Origin: JAQVEM01 sp964603595
Lineage (GTDB): Bacteria; Actinomycetota; Humimicrobiia; Humimicrobiales; Humimicrobiaceae
Direction: 5' to 3'
DNA length: 26,140 bases
Assembly: GCA_964603595.1 (NCBI GenBank)
Contig: CAZRVN010000009.1
Coordinates: 1-26,140, forward strand
Of this stretch, positions 6,321 through 14,824 are shown piece after piece (position 1 is the first letter of the stretch; each line of letters begins with the position of its first letter). A model generated the notes under the pieces. That model was not told the DNA's origin, searched no databases, and saw only the letters and a list, made by a program, of their open reading frames with translations. The position numbers and the translations under genes were made by a program.

Positions 6321-7553
6321 ATGGCAGGTCTTAAGGATTACGAATATATTATTGGCAGGAGAAATATTAAACAGATTGAAGTGCTTGCACGGCTGTCCAG
6401 GGGTAAAAAAGTAGTAATGGTAAACTCTACCAAGGATGGAGGAGGGGTAGCCGAGATACTTCACAGGCTGGTGCCGTTGCTAAACGAGCTGGGGATTAAC
6501 TGCAGGTGGGAAATAATAACCGGAAATAATGGATTCTTTAACATAACCAAGGATATCCATAACGCATTGCAGGGTGAGAGGATAAAGTTTTCATACGAAG
6601 ATTTGGAAAAATACAGGAAGGTAAACGAAGATAATGCAAAAAATTTAAACCTTGATGCCGATGTCGTTGTCATACATGACCCTCAACCGCTACCGCTGAT
6701 TGATTTTTATCCGGAGAAGAAGGGCGCATGGGTATGGAGGTGTCATATTGATATATCAAGGCCGGACCTCTATCTCTGGAAGTCTTTAAGGAAATATTTA
6801 ATGGAGTATGACGCCAGTATATTTTCAATTGCAAAGTTTACAAAAAGTCTTACCCATCCGCAGTATCTTATTGCTCCCTCAATTGATCCCTTAAGTGATA
6901 AAAACAGGGAGCTCGATAATAGCGAAATAGAAGGTTTTCTTAAAGCACATAATATTACAAGGGATAAACCAATAATTCTTCAGGTTTCAAGGTTTGATAG
7001 ATTTAAAGATCCAATCGGGGTAATAAAAGCATTCCGCCTGGTAAGAAAAGAATTAAACTGCCAGCTTGTACTGGCAGGAGGGACTTCCAGTGATGACCCT
7101 GAAGGAGCAGAGGTGCTGGAGGAAGTGGAAAGAGAAGCAAGAGGGGAAAAGGATATTCATATTTTACTCCTGAAGTCCAAGAGCAATAATGAAATAAATG
7201 CTCTGCAAAGAGCTGCGGATGTAATAATACAGAAATCCTTAAAGGAAGGATTTGGTTTGACAGTTACCGAAGCAATGTGGAAAGGAAAACCGGTAATAGG
7301 TGGGGAAGTAGGCGGGATAACCATACAGCTGCATAATCATAGAACCGGTTTTTTGGTAAATTCAATTGAAGGAGCAGCTTACAGGATAAGGTATCTGCTT
7401 AACAGGCCATCTGTTTCAGAAAAGATCGGGGAAAGAGCGAAGAACTTTGTATCACAAAATTTTTTAATTACAAGACATCTTAGAGATTACCTGTCTCTTT
7501 TCTATATACTGGAAAATCCGGGTAAAAACATTATATATACAGATGAAGGTTAA
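6321..7553 (+). CDS. treT: trehalose synthase TreT (trehalose glycosyltransferring synthase), GT4
   Basis: 410 residues, normal TreT length. The enzyme joins nucleotide-activated glucose (ADP-, UDP- or GDP-glucose) directly to glucose to give trehalose, reversibly, with no phosphate intermediate. Evidence in order: VVMVNSTKDGGGVAEILHRL (31-50), the TreT N-terminal glycine loop; VVVIHDPQPLPLI (115-127); the distinctive WVWRCHIDISRPD (137-149) found in TreT and close relatives; YLIAPSIDPLSDKN (182-195); VSRFDRFKDP (222-231), the basic NDP-binding loop of GT4; and SLKEGFGLTVTEAMWKGKPVIGG (306-328) with the E-x7-E motif. It follows the DUF5752-like gene with a two-base gap and is divergent from otsA, so two separate trehalose routes sit back to back. 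Mannosylglycerate-type and other GT4 enzymes are less likely given the WRCHID motif. Confidence 0.92.
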   Translation: MAGLKDYEYIIGRRNIKQIEVLARLSRGKKVVMVNSTKDGGGVAEILHRLVPLLNELGINCRWEIITGNNGFFNITKDIHNALQGERIKFSYEDLEKYRKVNEDNAKNLNLDADVVVIHDPQPLPLIDFYPEKKGAWVWRCHIDISRPDLYLWKSLRKYLMEYDASIFSIAKFTKSLTHPQYLIAPSIDPLSDKNRELDNSEIEGFLKAHNITRDKPIILQVSRFDRFKDPIGVIKAFRLVRKELNCQLVLAGGTSSDDPEGAEVLEEVEREARGEKDIHILLLKSKSNNEINALQRAADVIIQKSLKEGFGLTVTEAMWKGKPVIGGEVGGITIQLHNHRTGFLVNSIEGAAYRIRYLLNRPSVSEKIGERAKNFVSQNFLITRHLRDYLSLFYILENPGKNIIYTDEG

Positions 7554-7961
7554 ATCTTTACGCCAGCAAAGGTAATTACTGGGGTCTCTTCCAATAATAT
7601 CTGTCATAGAAATTTTTTGTTCTGAATTCCATTTTTTTTAATTAATCAGATGTGTAGCAATTAATGTTATAGGTGATATTTCGGAAAGAAATGATTCATA
7701 TATGTAGCCATTTTTAAATTTCAGCCCGCTTCCAATATAAATTTCTGATATAGAAGAGTTTTAATTGGATAACTAGATTGGCTATTGATGTTTCACATTT
7801 TATTTATGCAGATAGTCGGAATTATCGAATAAAATATTACTATATTCTTTATAGAAATAAATTTGTTTTTAAAATTGCCTGTTTATACCATATAATAGAT
7901 ATCATAAATATTATAATAGTAATAATATTTTATACAGGAGGATATATGCTGGAGGAGTATT
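7554..7961. other. 400-base intergenic region upstream of the membrane protein gene
   Basis: AT-rich, with many stops in all frames and no gene I can support. A perfect TATAAT at 7891-7896 lies about 50 bases before the double ribosome-binding region, but no good -35 box sits at the right distance. The 3' end holds two tandem Shine-Dalgarno sites (7936-7941 and 7951-7955). Confidence 0.5.
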
Positions 7962-7972
7962 ATGGCAGATAA
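7946..7972 (+). other. eight-codon mini-ORF overlapping the start of the next gene
   Basis: An ATG at 7946, five bases after a strong AGGAGG, opens a frame encoding MLEEYYGR and ends in TAA at 7970-7972, inside the first codons of the gene that starts at 7962. The second Shine-Dalgarno (GGAGG, 7951-7955) lies within this mini-ORF. The arrangement could couple or compete with translation of the larger protein. It is also possible that the mini-ORF is accidental. Confidence 0.4.
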
Positions 7973-8858
7973 TAAAAAGGCTAAAAGCCCGGTAGAAAGT
8001 TTTGGTGATATGATTAAAGAGTTTGGTGAAGCCGTAAGCAAGATCTTTGATGACCCAGAGTTAAAAAGTAAAGCCAGGGAATTTGCAAAGAGCACAGAAG
8101 ACTCTGCAAAGACTTTCGGAAAAAGATTTAAGGATGAAGGAGTAAAGGAAAAGTTTAGAGATTTCAGGGAGGCGGCGAGCAGTTTTGGCAGCAGTGTATC
8201 GGATTATTTTAAAAATGATAGGGAAAAAGATAAAGATTCCAGCCAGAAAGAATATGAATGGCAGAGAAAATTAAATGAAGAGATGAAAAACTTTAGTAAA
8301 AAGGCAGAAGGAAAAAAAGAAGAGCCGGAACAAGAAACCGATAAAAAAATTGAAGAAGCAGGGGATGAAATAGATGATTATTTTAATAAATCAAGAAGCG
8401 GCAGGATTGTAGGACATAGTTTCGTTATATTATGGAATATTATAATACTGGTGTTTTTAAATTTTTATAATTCATATATAGCATATTACTATTATGATGG
8501 GCAATGGCACAGATATGCCCTGTTAACAGAGGACTTTAATCAATGGCTCCCGTTTGTGTCAGCTGCAATAGGCGCCACAATAGTAGGATATTTTTTATTG
8601 ATTATTTATGACAGTTACTTTTTCAGGCAGGTAATCCATATTATACTTAATTTATTTGCAATGGTATCTATTATTTCATTACTTACCATATTCCCCTTTG
8701 ATTTTACGGTTTTTCCCAGGGATTTAACCGGGATATTAAACCCTATTATCATTACGGTGCTTGCCCTTGCTGTGTTTGGGGTGGGTATAGAAACAATAGT
8801 AAGATTAATTAAGGTAGCAGGTAGAGGGATTAGAGCTGGTATTGGCTATAGGAAATAG
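7962..8858 (+). CDS. hypothetical membrane protein with long charged N-terminal domain
   Basis: 298 residues. Residues 1-140 are hydrophilic, highly charged and helical, with repeated F-G/F-x-K spacing (SFGDMIKEFGEAVSKIF..., ...KTFGKRFKDEGVKEKFRDF) and Lys/Glu-rich coiled-coil-like segments. Residues 149-170, 196-217, 224-244 and 260-281 are four predicted membrane helices, and the tail is basic. I do not recognise a family. The start at 7962 is chosen for the GGAGG seven bases upstream; another strong site further up drives an overlapping eight-codon frame. The neighbours (an alpha/beta hydrolase and a YtxH-like protein whose opening MSDNN resembles this MADNK) give no function. The cytoplasmic amphipathic domain may bind membrane or partners. 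Confidence 0.75.
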   Translation: MADNKKAKSPVESFGDMIKEFGEAVSKIFDDPELKSKAREFAKSTEDSAKTFGKRFKDEGVKEKFRDFREAASSFGSSVSDYFKNDREKDKDSSQKEYEWQRKLNEEMKNFSKKAEGKKEEPEQETDKKIEEAGDEIDDYFNKSRSGRIVGHSFVILWNIIILVFLNFYNSYIAYYYYDGQWHRYALLTEDFNQWLPFVSAAIGATIVGYFLLIIYDSYFFRQVIHIILNLFAMVSIISLLTIFPFDFTVFPRDLTGILNPIIITVLALAVFGVGIETIVRLIKVAGRGIRAGIGYRK

Positions 8859-8875
8859 CGGCCTGCTGCATAGAT

Positions 8876-8895
8876 AAAATCTGATTTCAGATTTT
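8876..8895. terminator. possible weak bidirectional terminator between convergent genes
   Basis: AAAATCTG and CAGATTTT form an 8-bp stem with a 4-base loop in the 59-base gap between convergent genes. The T-run is part of the stem on both strands. The stem is AT-rich, so the assignment is weak. Confidence 0.35.
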
Positions 8896-8917
8896 AAAAA
8901 ATACAGAATAAGTTGAA

Positions 8918-9946
8918 TCAGGTGTTTTGTAGGAAGTTAGTGATTTTCTTAAAAATTTTTCCGTTATTTAAAATTTCACTGGAATGCAGTTTATTCAACC
9001 AGTGAATTTTCGGTTTTCCCAGTTCTTCCCATAACTGATTTGTTGATTTTCTAGAAAAGTACAGGTCAAACCTGGAATTAATCATTAGTACATTCTCTGG
9101 TTTTATTTTGTGAGCGAAGGCAAGGGGATCGCACAGGAAGCACATTTTTTTGGTTACTTTTTTTAATTCGGGTAAATCCTTTAAGTCAATTTTTATGGTT
9201 TTATTCTGCAATTCTTTCATTTTTTCCATGAATTCAGGAAAATGAGAATAAATTTTGCTGCATGCTTCTCTTCTTGTCTGGTTTCCGTATTCCTTATCTC
9301 TGTAAATACAGTTTCCCTTTAAAAAAAATCTTAAGACTCCTTTCCAGTGGATTTCCTCCCAGTTTCCACCTCCAATTAAGAAGATACCTTTATCTATCCT
9401 TTTATCATTTGCCATTGCAACAAGTGAAATCATGCTTCCCAGACTTGCCCCGCAGATAAAAATATTCTTAATGTTGATAATACCGGGAATTATGTCTATT
9501 AACTTTATAATGTCAACTACGCTCTGGTGAAAAAAAAGCAGAGTCTGTAAATCATCGAAATATATGAGCCGATCGCCGCTTTTTTCACCTTCGGGAGTTC
9601 TATTTAAATGAAATGGGAGATTTATAAATATAGTGGAGAAGCCGCTTGAATTCATTTTATTTAAAAAACGGTAATATTTTTTTAATTTTTTTTTGCTTGT
9701 AGAAAAGCCATGGAGCAGTATGAGAAAGTTAGTGCCATTTTTATTGTTTTTATTATTTGAACTATAAATTCTTTTATTAATTCTATCCTTATTTAGAAAT
9801 AATTGGGTATAGACTCTGTCGTTTGATTTTAATCCTGTCTGGTAGGGTGAATCGTAAGTTAATTCATACTCTTCAATGTAATCTTTTTTTCCTTTTGCCT
9901 TAATTTTATACTCAAGGTTTTTGTGGTCATAATGGTATAAATCCAT
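8918..9946 (-). CDS. alpha/beta-hydrolase fold protein
   Basis: 342 residues, soluble. Residues 73-82 (NFLILLHGFS) form the strand and oxyanion-hole HG motif of alpha/beta hydrolases. IFICGASLGSMISL (162-175) is the nucleophile elbow G-x-S-x-G with Ser168. NVLMINSRFDLYF (285-297) supplies the likely acid Asp294, and WLNKLHSSEIL (316-326) the likely base His321. The triad therefore looks complete, and the protein should be an esterase, lipase or related hydrolase. An N-terminal extension of about 70 residues, rich in Lys/Asn/Tyr, has no recognised domain. The overall pattern, with CDPLAFAHKI before the acid strand, resembles poorly studied abhydrolases rather than any named enzyme. The gene is convergent with the membrane protein upstream and divergent from the YtxH-like gene. 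Confidence 0.75.
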   Translation of the reverse strand: MDLYHYDHKNLEYKIKAKGKKDYIEEYELTYDSPYQTGLKSNDRVYTQLFLNKDRINKRIYSSNNKNNKNGTNFLILLHGFSTSKKKLKKYYRFLNKMNSSGFSTIFINLPFHLNRTPEGEKSGDRLIYFDDLQTLLFFHQSVVDIIKLIDIIPGIINIKNIFICGASLGSMISLVAMANDKRIDKGIFLIGGGNWEEIHWKGVLRFFLKGNCIYRDKEYGNQTRREACSKIYSHFPEFMEKMKELQNKTIKIDLKDLPELKKVTKKMCFLCDPLAFAHKIKPENVLMINSRFDLYFSRKSTNQLWEELGKPKIHWLNKLHSSEILNNGKIFKKITNFLQNT

Positions 9947-10158
9947 TGGTTTTTTTATCCTTTTACAGGTTGTTTATTGTTTTTAAAAGCTCCGGGTTTA
10001 CTTTTTGAAATTAAATCAGGGAAAAATAAGTATTATTAATTTAATTTAAAATACTACCAAAAATTTTATTTATTTAAAATATATTAAAAATAATCTTTAT
10101 AATATGTATAATATAAATAGATTATTAAGTTATTTTGTATTTAATCGTAGGAGGACTT

Positions 10159-10479
10159 ATGAGCGATAATAACGGATCAGGGGCAGTAAAGGGTGCTTTT
10201 TTAGGGTTTACCCTTGGATTTGTAGCAGGGGCTGTTACGGCACTTTTCCTGACAACTAAAACCGGTGAGGAATTACGGAGCGATATAAAAAAGGTAACAA
10301 AAGAGATAATAAGCAAAGTGGAGGGGAGAGCAGACAGGATAAAGAATATAACAAAAGACAAATATAATGAGATAGTAAACAATGTTATATCCACTTATAA
10401 AAATTTGAAGGATCTTACTGAAAAAGAAATAGAATTCATAAAAGAAGTTATATCCGAACAGAAAGATATAGCTAAGTAG
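10159..10479 (+). CDS. YtxH-domain (gas-vesicle-like stress) protein
   Basis: 106 residues. A single membrane helix (GAVKGAFLGFTLGFVAGAVTALFL, about residues 8-31) is followed by TTKTGEELRSDIKK, which matches the YtxH pattern GxxxGxxxGxxxALLxAPxSGxELR, and by a long amphipathic helical tail. YtxH proteins are small membrane-anchored proteins, in Bacillus under general-stress control; their biochemical role is unclear. The start at 10159 is preferred over an in-frame ATG eight codons upstream because a strong GGAGG (10150-10154) lies five bases before it. Two TATAAT boxes at 10098-10103 and 10106-10111 are promoter candidates without a good -35. Confidence 0.8.
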   Translation: MSDNNGSGAVKGAFLGFTLGFVAGAVTALFLTTKTGEELRSDIKKVTKEIISKVEGRADRIKNITKDKYNEIVNNVISTYKNLKDLTEKEIEFIKEVISEQKDIAK

Positions 10480-10506
10480 CCGTGTGGTAAAATAGTTAAG
10501 TTAACC

Positions 10507-10529
10507 CTTTAAAAATATCTATTTTAAAG
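10507..10529. terminator. AT-rich hairpin between convergent genes
   Basis: CTTTAAAA and TTTTAAAG pair over 8 bp with a 7-base loop, overlapping the last codons of the permease gene on the minus strand. It may end transcription of the YtxH-like gene. The low GC makes it uncertain. Confidence 0.3.
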
Positions 10530-11828
10530 CTGCTTAAAGCTTTTTAGCCGGTAAGAGGCAACTTTTACAAATTGCAGTACTATAAAGCCACTTATAAGAA
10601 AAAGTAGTGTGCTGAGTAGTGCTATTCTCTGGTTTTTAGTGATAAAAGATATCAGGCCAAATGTTATCGGTCCTATGATAGATGACATTTTTCCGCTTAT
10701 TGAGTAAAAACCGAAAAATTCAGCTTCACTATCCTTTGGAATGAGAAAAGTCATAAGACTTCTGCTTGCTATGAGTGTTGAACCAGTTGATATGGCAGCA
10801 AGTATCCATCCTATATAAAAAACTATTTTTACTGTAAAGGAAGTAACAAGAACTATTATTAGTATCCATATAATAAGGGTTATTGTAATAGTGCGCTTGG
10901 GTCCGATACGGTCGGTTAGCCAGCCAAAAAAGATAGAGCTTACAATTGTGGGCAGGTGCCCGAACATGAAAAGCAGGGCTATTTCAAAAAATCCGAAGTG
11001 GAGGGTGTCTTTTGCATATATAGCTACATACAGGGCAAGGACAGAGAAGGCATTACTAAAAAGGAAATATGCTATTAAGAATCTGCTCAAGTCTTTATGT
11101 TTTTTTATGTTTCTTAAAGTACCTAACATTTTTTTAAAACCATATGAAATATAAGAGGTTTTAATCTTTATAATTTTGGATGCGGGCAAGTCTTTTAAAA
11201 TTATAAAAGAGGGCAGTGAGAACAGCAGGAAAAATATGCCGGTAAGGATAAAAGTCATCTTAATATTTGTAAGGTTGGATGGTTCAAGCCCGTTTTTTAG
11301 AAAGGGAAGTGTAATAATTAGAATTAATAACCCTCCAAGATAGCCAACCGAAAAGCCAAAACCCGATACAAGCCCGCTGGTTTTTTTTGTGGAGAGCTGT
11401 GGTAAGAATGAGTTATAAAACATCATTGAAGTCTGGTAAAAAACATTGGATATGATAAATAAAATCACAGCGAGTGCTACCATTCCTTTGTTTAAAAAAC
11501 AGAGCAGGAAACTAAAAAAAATACAGGCCAGGGTTAAAACGGTTAAAAACTTATTTTTAGACCTTTTGGTGTCTGCAATTGCTCCAAATAAAGGTGCAAG
11601 AAGAGCAGTAATTATCATAGAGACACCGCTTGCAATTCCCCACATAAGGTCTCCGAAATTAAGGGAATATATTTCAGGTGATGCTATTATGCTGGTAAAA
11701 TAAACCGGAAAGACTACCGTAATGATTATAACTGCAAATGAAGTATTGGCAAGGTCGTATAAAGCCCATGATAAAACAGGTGGCCTTACAAGTGTTTTAA
11801 TGCTTTTTTTAAAATCAGGTTTGTCCAT
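10524..11828 (-). CDS. MFS transporter of the UMF1 (Atg22-like) family
   Basis: 434 residues with about 12 predicted membrane helices in two halves. The opening VLSWALYDLANTSFAVIIITVVFPVYF (18-44) carries the SWALYDWANSxF-type motif that defines bacterial UMF1/Atg22-like permeases. Cytoplasmic loops have the MFS-like pattern APLFGAIADTKRSKNKFL (about 78-95) and FFGWLTDRIGPKRTI (about 302-316). The substrate of bacterial members is not established; yeast Atg22 exports amino acids from the vacuole. It is divergent from korA across a 320-base spacer that holds a long inverted repeat. Nothing in the context names a substrate. Confidence 0.88.
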   Translation of the reverse strand: MDKPDFKKSIKTLVRPPVLSWALYDLANTSFAVIIITVVFPVYFTSIIASPEIYSLNFGDLMWGIASGVSMIITALLAPLFGAIADTKRSKNKFLTVLTLACIFFSFLLCFLNKGMVALAVILFIISNVFYQTSMMFYNSFLPQLSTKKTSGLVSGFGFSVGYLGGLLILIITLPFLKNGLEPSNLTNIKMTFILTGIFFLLFSLPSFIILKDLPASKIIKIKTSYISYGFKKMLGTLRNIKKHKDLSRFLIAYFLFSNAFSVLALYVAIYAKDTLHFGFFEIALLFMFGHLPTIVSSIFFGWLTDRIGPKRTITITLIIWILIIVLVTSFTVKIVFYIGWILAAISTGSTLIASRSLMTFLIPKDSEAEFFGFYSISGKMSSIIGPITFGLISFITKNQRIALLSTLLFLISGFIVLQFVKVASYRLKSFKQL

Positions 11829-11873
11829 ATTCTTTTTAATATTTTAAGTGTTTAAGTTTTAAACTTATTATCC

Positions 11874-11915
11874 AAAAAAAGATATAATTTTTCCATAAAA
11901 ATTATATCTTTTTTT
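11874..11915. repeat. 42-base perfect inverted repeat with CCAT loop
   Basis: The left arm 11874-11892 (A7-GATATAATTTTT) and right arm 11897-11915 are exact reverse complements, 19 bp each, around a four-base loop. The repeat lies 45 bases upstream of the permease start and is symmetric, so it would be a U-tailed hairpin on both strands. That fits a bidirectional terminator insulating divergent units, or an attenuator in the permease leader. The stem is only weakly GC-containing. Confidence 0.6.
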
Positions 11916-12083
11916 AACATTAAATTAAACATTTAAGCTTTTATAATAAAAGTAATTTTAAAAAGCAAAAATTGGGTAATCTTTTTATAATGTCAGTCAA
12001 AACGGATTTTTTATTTAATTTATAATCGGCCTAAAATTTATGACAGGGAAGAAATTAACCTGATTTTTCATGAGTGGTAAATG

Positions 12084-12112
12084 TTGCAAATAAATAAGTG
12101 GGGTAATATTAT
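12084..12112 (+). promoter_or_regulatory. candidate promoter of korAB
   Basis: TTGCAA (12084-12089) and TATTAT (12107-12112) are separated by 17 bases, about 38 bases before the korA start. A purine-rich GGAGGG ribosome site at 12133-12138 follows. Confidence 0.4.
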
Positions 12113-12149
12113 AATAACTAAGAATTAATTTTGGAGGGCAATAATTCAA

Positions 12150-13883
12150 ATGAAGGTTTCAAATATTGGCTGGAAGATTGGTGGAAAAGCCGGATATGGA
12201 ATAAAAACTGCCGGATTAATTTTTTCAAAGATATTTGCTAAAAAAGGTTATTTTGTTATTGATAACAATGAATACCCTTCTGTTATAAAAGGTGGTCATA
12301 ATAATTATACTGTAAGGGTTAGCTCTGATGAAATCCTCTCCATAAATAAAAGTATCAATATTCTAATTGCGTTAAATGAGGAAACCTTAAGACTTCACCA
12401 GGACGAGGTGACATACGGAGGGTACATTGTTTATGATGAATGCAATTCTAATATAGATAGTTTTAAAAAGAGCAGGAAAGACATTAATTACGTTATGGTG
12501 CCTTTTTCAAAAATCATTTCAGAGCTGGGTGCATCTAAAATAATGATTAATAGCGTTTCACTGGGGGTATCTGTTGCTCTTTTGAATTATGACTTAGAAT
12601 TATTAAAAAATGTAATCAAGGATTTTTTTAAAAGTAAGGGAACTGATATTGTAAACCTTAATATTAAATCATCCGAGCTTGGATTCAAGTATTTAAGAGA
12701 GAAGTTAAAGCTGAATGCCTATGACCTGGAAATAGTAAAACCCTCAGGCAAAGTTCTGGTCACTGGCAATGATGCAGTTTTTCTGGGAGCAGTAAGGTCT
12801 GGCTGTAAATTTTATGCTGCTTATCCAATGAATCCTTCTTATCCAATATTGGATTCGTTTGCTTCGATAGAAGAAGATTATAATATTGTGGCCAGGGATG
12901 CTGAAGATGAGATAGCAGTAATTAATATGGTTATGGGCGCCTCTTTTACAGGTGCAAGAGCAATGGCTGCAACGTCCGGGGGCGGGTTTTCTTTAATGAA
13001 CGAAAGTATAGGCAGCGCTGCTATGACTGAAACCCCCCTGGTTGTTGTATTGTCCCAGAGACCTTCTCCGGCTATTGGCCTACCGACATGGACCGAGCAG
13101 GGGGATTTATTGTTTGCAACCCATGCATCACATGGAGAATTCTTAAGGGTCATAATAGCGCCCGGAGACCCTGAAGAGTGTTTTTATTTTACCGGGAAAG
13201 CATTTAATCTTGCTGATAAATATCAATTGCCGGTTATTATAATGCTGGACAAATACTTATCTGAAAGTCATTTTTCGTATGATAAATTTGATTTTAAAAA
13301 GATAAACGTGGATAGGGGAAAAATGTTAACTGACAGCAAGAAAGTTGATGATGAATATAAGCGTTATATTAATACCGAAGACGGTGTTTCCCCCAGAACA
13401 GCACCCGGTGTAGAAGGCGGGGTTTTTATTGCCAACAGTGAGGAACATGACCAGTACGGATATACTGATGAAAGTGCTCATAACAGGAAAAGTATGGTTG
13501 ATAAAAGGTTCAGGAAAATAAAAAGCTTAATGGAGGAAATTCCTCCCCCCAGAATTTATGGGCCTACTGATGCAGAAATTACAATCTGGAGCTGGGGTTC
13601 CTGCAAAGGGCCCATTCTTGAAGCTATGAGCATATTAAATCAGAAAGAGAAAAAAGTTAATCTGGTCCACTTTACTTATCTGTATCCTTTTGATAATGAG
13701 ATTGTTGAAGGGATTGTAAGGGAGACTAATAAAAATATACTGGTAGAGAATAATAAGACTGCCCAGTTAGGGAAAATAATAATGATGAATACTGGTTACA
13801 GGATAAAGAATAAGATATTGAAGTACAGTGGAAGGCAATTTCTGCCTGAAGAGATTATTAATGGAATTGAAAAAATAGAGTAA
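12150..13883 (+). CDS. korA: 2-oxoacid:ferredoxin oxidoreductase, fused gamma-alpha subunit
   Basis: 577 residues. Residues 1-190 are the gamma domain, with WKIGGKAGYGIKTAGLIFSK (8-27), the G-x-G-G-x-G-like opening, and EYPSVIKGGHNNYTVRVS (42-59). From about 203 the alpha domain begins: TGNDAVFLGAVRSGCKFYAAYPMNPSYPIL has the standard GNxAxxxGAxxAGxxFYxxYPITPS form, and EDEIAVINMVMGASFTGARAMAATSGGGFSLM matches the E-x-E...G...G-A-R-A-x-T-S-G-G-F motif. With KorB it forms a TPP enzyme that oxidises a 2-oxoacid plus CoA to acyl-CoA, CO2 and reduced ferredoxin, or runs in reverse. Fused gamma-alpha chains are typical of two-subunit KorAB/OforAB enzymes. Whether it prefers 2-oxoglutarate, pyruvate or other acids cannot be read from the sequence. 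The beta subunit follows 44 bases downstream; no separate ferredoxin-like delta subunit is present. Confidence 0.92.
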   Translation: MKVSNIGWKIGGKAGYGIKTAGLIFSKIFAKKGYFVIDNNEYPSVIKGGHNNYTVRVSSDEILSINKSINILIALNEETLRLHQDEVTYGGYIVYDECNSNIDSFKKSRKDINYVMVPFSKIISELGASKIMINSVSLGVSVALLNYDLELLKNVIKDFFKSKGTDIVNLNIKSSELGFKYLREKLKLNAYDLEIVKPSGKVLVTGNDAVFLGAVRSGCKFYAAYPMNPSYPILDSFASIEEDYNIVARDAEDEIAVINMVMGASFTGARAMAATSGGGFSLMNESIGSAAMTETPLVVVLSQRPSPAIGLPTWTEQGDLLFATHASHGEFLRVIIAPGDPEECFYFTGKAFNLADKYQLPVIIMLDKYLSESHFSYDKFDFKKINVDRGKMLTDSKKVDDEYKRYINTEDGVSPRTAPGVEGGVFIANSEEHDQYGYTDESAHNRKSMVDKRFRKIKSLMEEIPPPRIYGPTDAEITIWSWGSCKGPILEAMSILNQKEKKVNLVHFTYLYPFDNEIVEGIVRETNKNILVENNKTAQLGKIIMMNTGYRIKNKILKYSGRQFLPEEIINGIEKIE

Positions 13884-13927
13884 AATTTTTAAGTTAATAA
13901 AAAAAGAAGTAAAGGGTGACAGGAGTT

Positions 13928-14824
13928 ATGGCCAGAAGCAAAGGCAGGCCTAAAAAGAAAAGATATCATTTAAAAACAGTTGATTTTAATACTGAAAGGA
14001 AGCCAAGCTGGTGCTATGGCTGCGGAAATTATGGAATATGGAAATCACTTAAAAAAACATTTGTAAGTTTAAATCTGAAGCCCCATGAAATTCTTATAGT
14101 GTATGGTGTTGGGTGCTCGGGCAATGGCGCAAACTTTTTAAAAACTTATGCGTTTCATGCCTTGCACGGAAGGGCTCTCCCGGTAGCAACAGGAGCCAAA
14201 CTGGCAAATCACAAGCTAAATGTGATAATTATAGGGGGGGATGGTGATGGCATAAGTATAGGCGGCAATCATTTTATACACACCTGCAGAAGGAATATTA
14301 ATATGACCTATTTTTTATGTGATAATAAGATTTATGGTCTTACCAATGGGCAGGCATCATCTACAAGTGATAAAGGTTTTAAAACTAAATCTACACCCCT
14401 GGGAGTAAGAGAAAAACCTCTAAATCCTGTCCTGCTGTCACTGTCAGCCGGTGCGACTTTTGTAGCAAGGGGATTTTCAGGAGACACAAGACAGCTGACA
14501 GATATTATGAAGAAAGCTATAAAGCATAAGGGATTTTCCTTTGTAGATATCATTCAGCCATGTATAACATTAAACAAAGTAAATACCTATGATTTCTACA
14601 GAGAGAATATATGCAACCTGAGTGATATTAAAGATTATGATAAAAGCGATCTGGGTGGGGCAATTAAAAAATCAATGGAAGAAGAAAAAATACCGGTAGG
14701 AATTTTTTACCAGGTTGAAGAACCGCTTTATGAAGAAGGATTAAAGCAGATTGAAAGGAAACCGCTGGTTGACCATATCATAACAGACATAGACGTAAAC
14801 AGGTTATTTAACAGGTATTATTAA
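13928..14824 (+). CDS. korB: 2-oxoacid:ferredoxin oxidoreductase, beta subunit
   Basis: About 298 residues from the ATG at 13928; a GTG four codons earlier (13916) is the alternative. I prefer the ATG because the family normally starts shortly before the FNTxRKPxWCxGCG motif, and GGTGA at 13915-13919 sits eight bases before it. The motif reads FNTERKPSWCYGCGNYG, giving two of the cluster-binding Cys. YGVGCSGNGANF supplies the third and a Cys near IIQPCITLNK the fourth, as in two-subunit enzymes carrying one [4Fe-4S] cluster. GGDGDGISIGGNHFIH is the TPP and magnesium motif, followed by NKIYGLTNGQASSTS. The usual WCPGCG proline is Tyr here. The arm from about 190 onward is typical. It acts in the cytoplasm with the upstream KorA. 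Confidence 0.92.
   Translation: MARSKGRPKKKRYHLKTVDFNTERKPSWCYGCGNYGIWKSLKKTFVSLNLKPHEILIVYGVGCSGNGANFLKTYAFHALHGRALPVATGAKLANHKLNVIIIGGDGDGISIGGNHFIHTCRRNINMTYFLCDNKIYGLTNGQASSTSDKGFKTKSTPLGVREKPLNPVLLSLSAGATFVARGFSGDTRQLTDIMKKAIKHKGFSFVDIIQPCITLNKVNTYDFYRENICNLSDIKDYDKSDLGGAIKKSMEEEKIPVGIFYQVEEPLYEEGLKQIERKPLVDHIITDIDVNRLFNRYY

Larger units (their letters stand above)
11829..12149. other. divergent intergenic region between the permease and korA
   Basis: This 320-base AT-rich spacer contains the 19-bp-arm inverted repeat at 11874-11915 and a likely korA promoter at 12084-12112. No gene-like frame was seen on either strand. Confidence 0.6.

Noticed and set aside
7778..7972. 64-codon frame upstream of the membrane protein
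   Set aside because: AT-rich Ile/Tyr/Phe composition, no ribosome site, and it runs into the mini-ORF; probably chance.
12878..13153. Minus-strand open frame inside korA
   Set aside because: Antisense shadow of a well-conserved gene, with no ribosome site.
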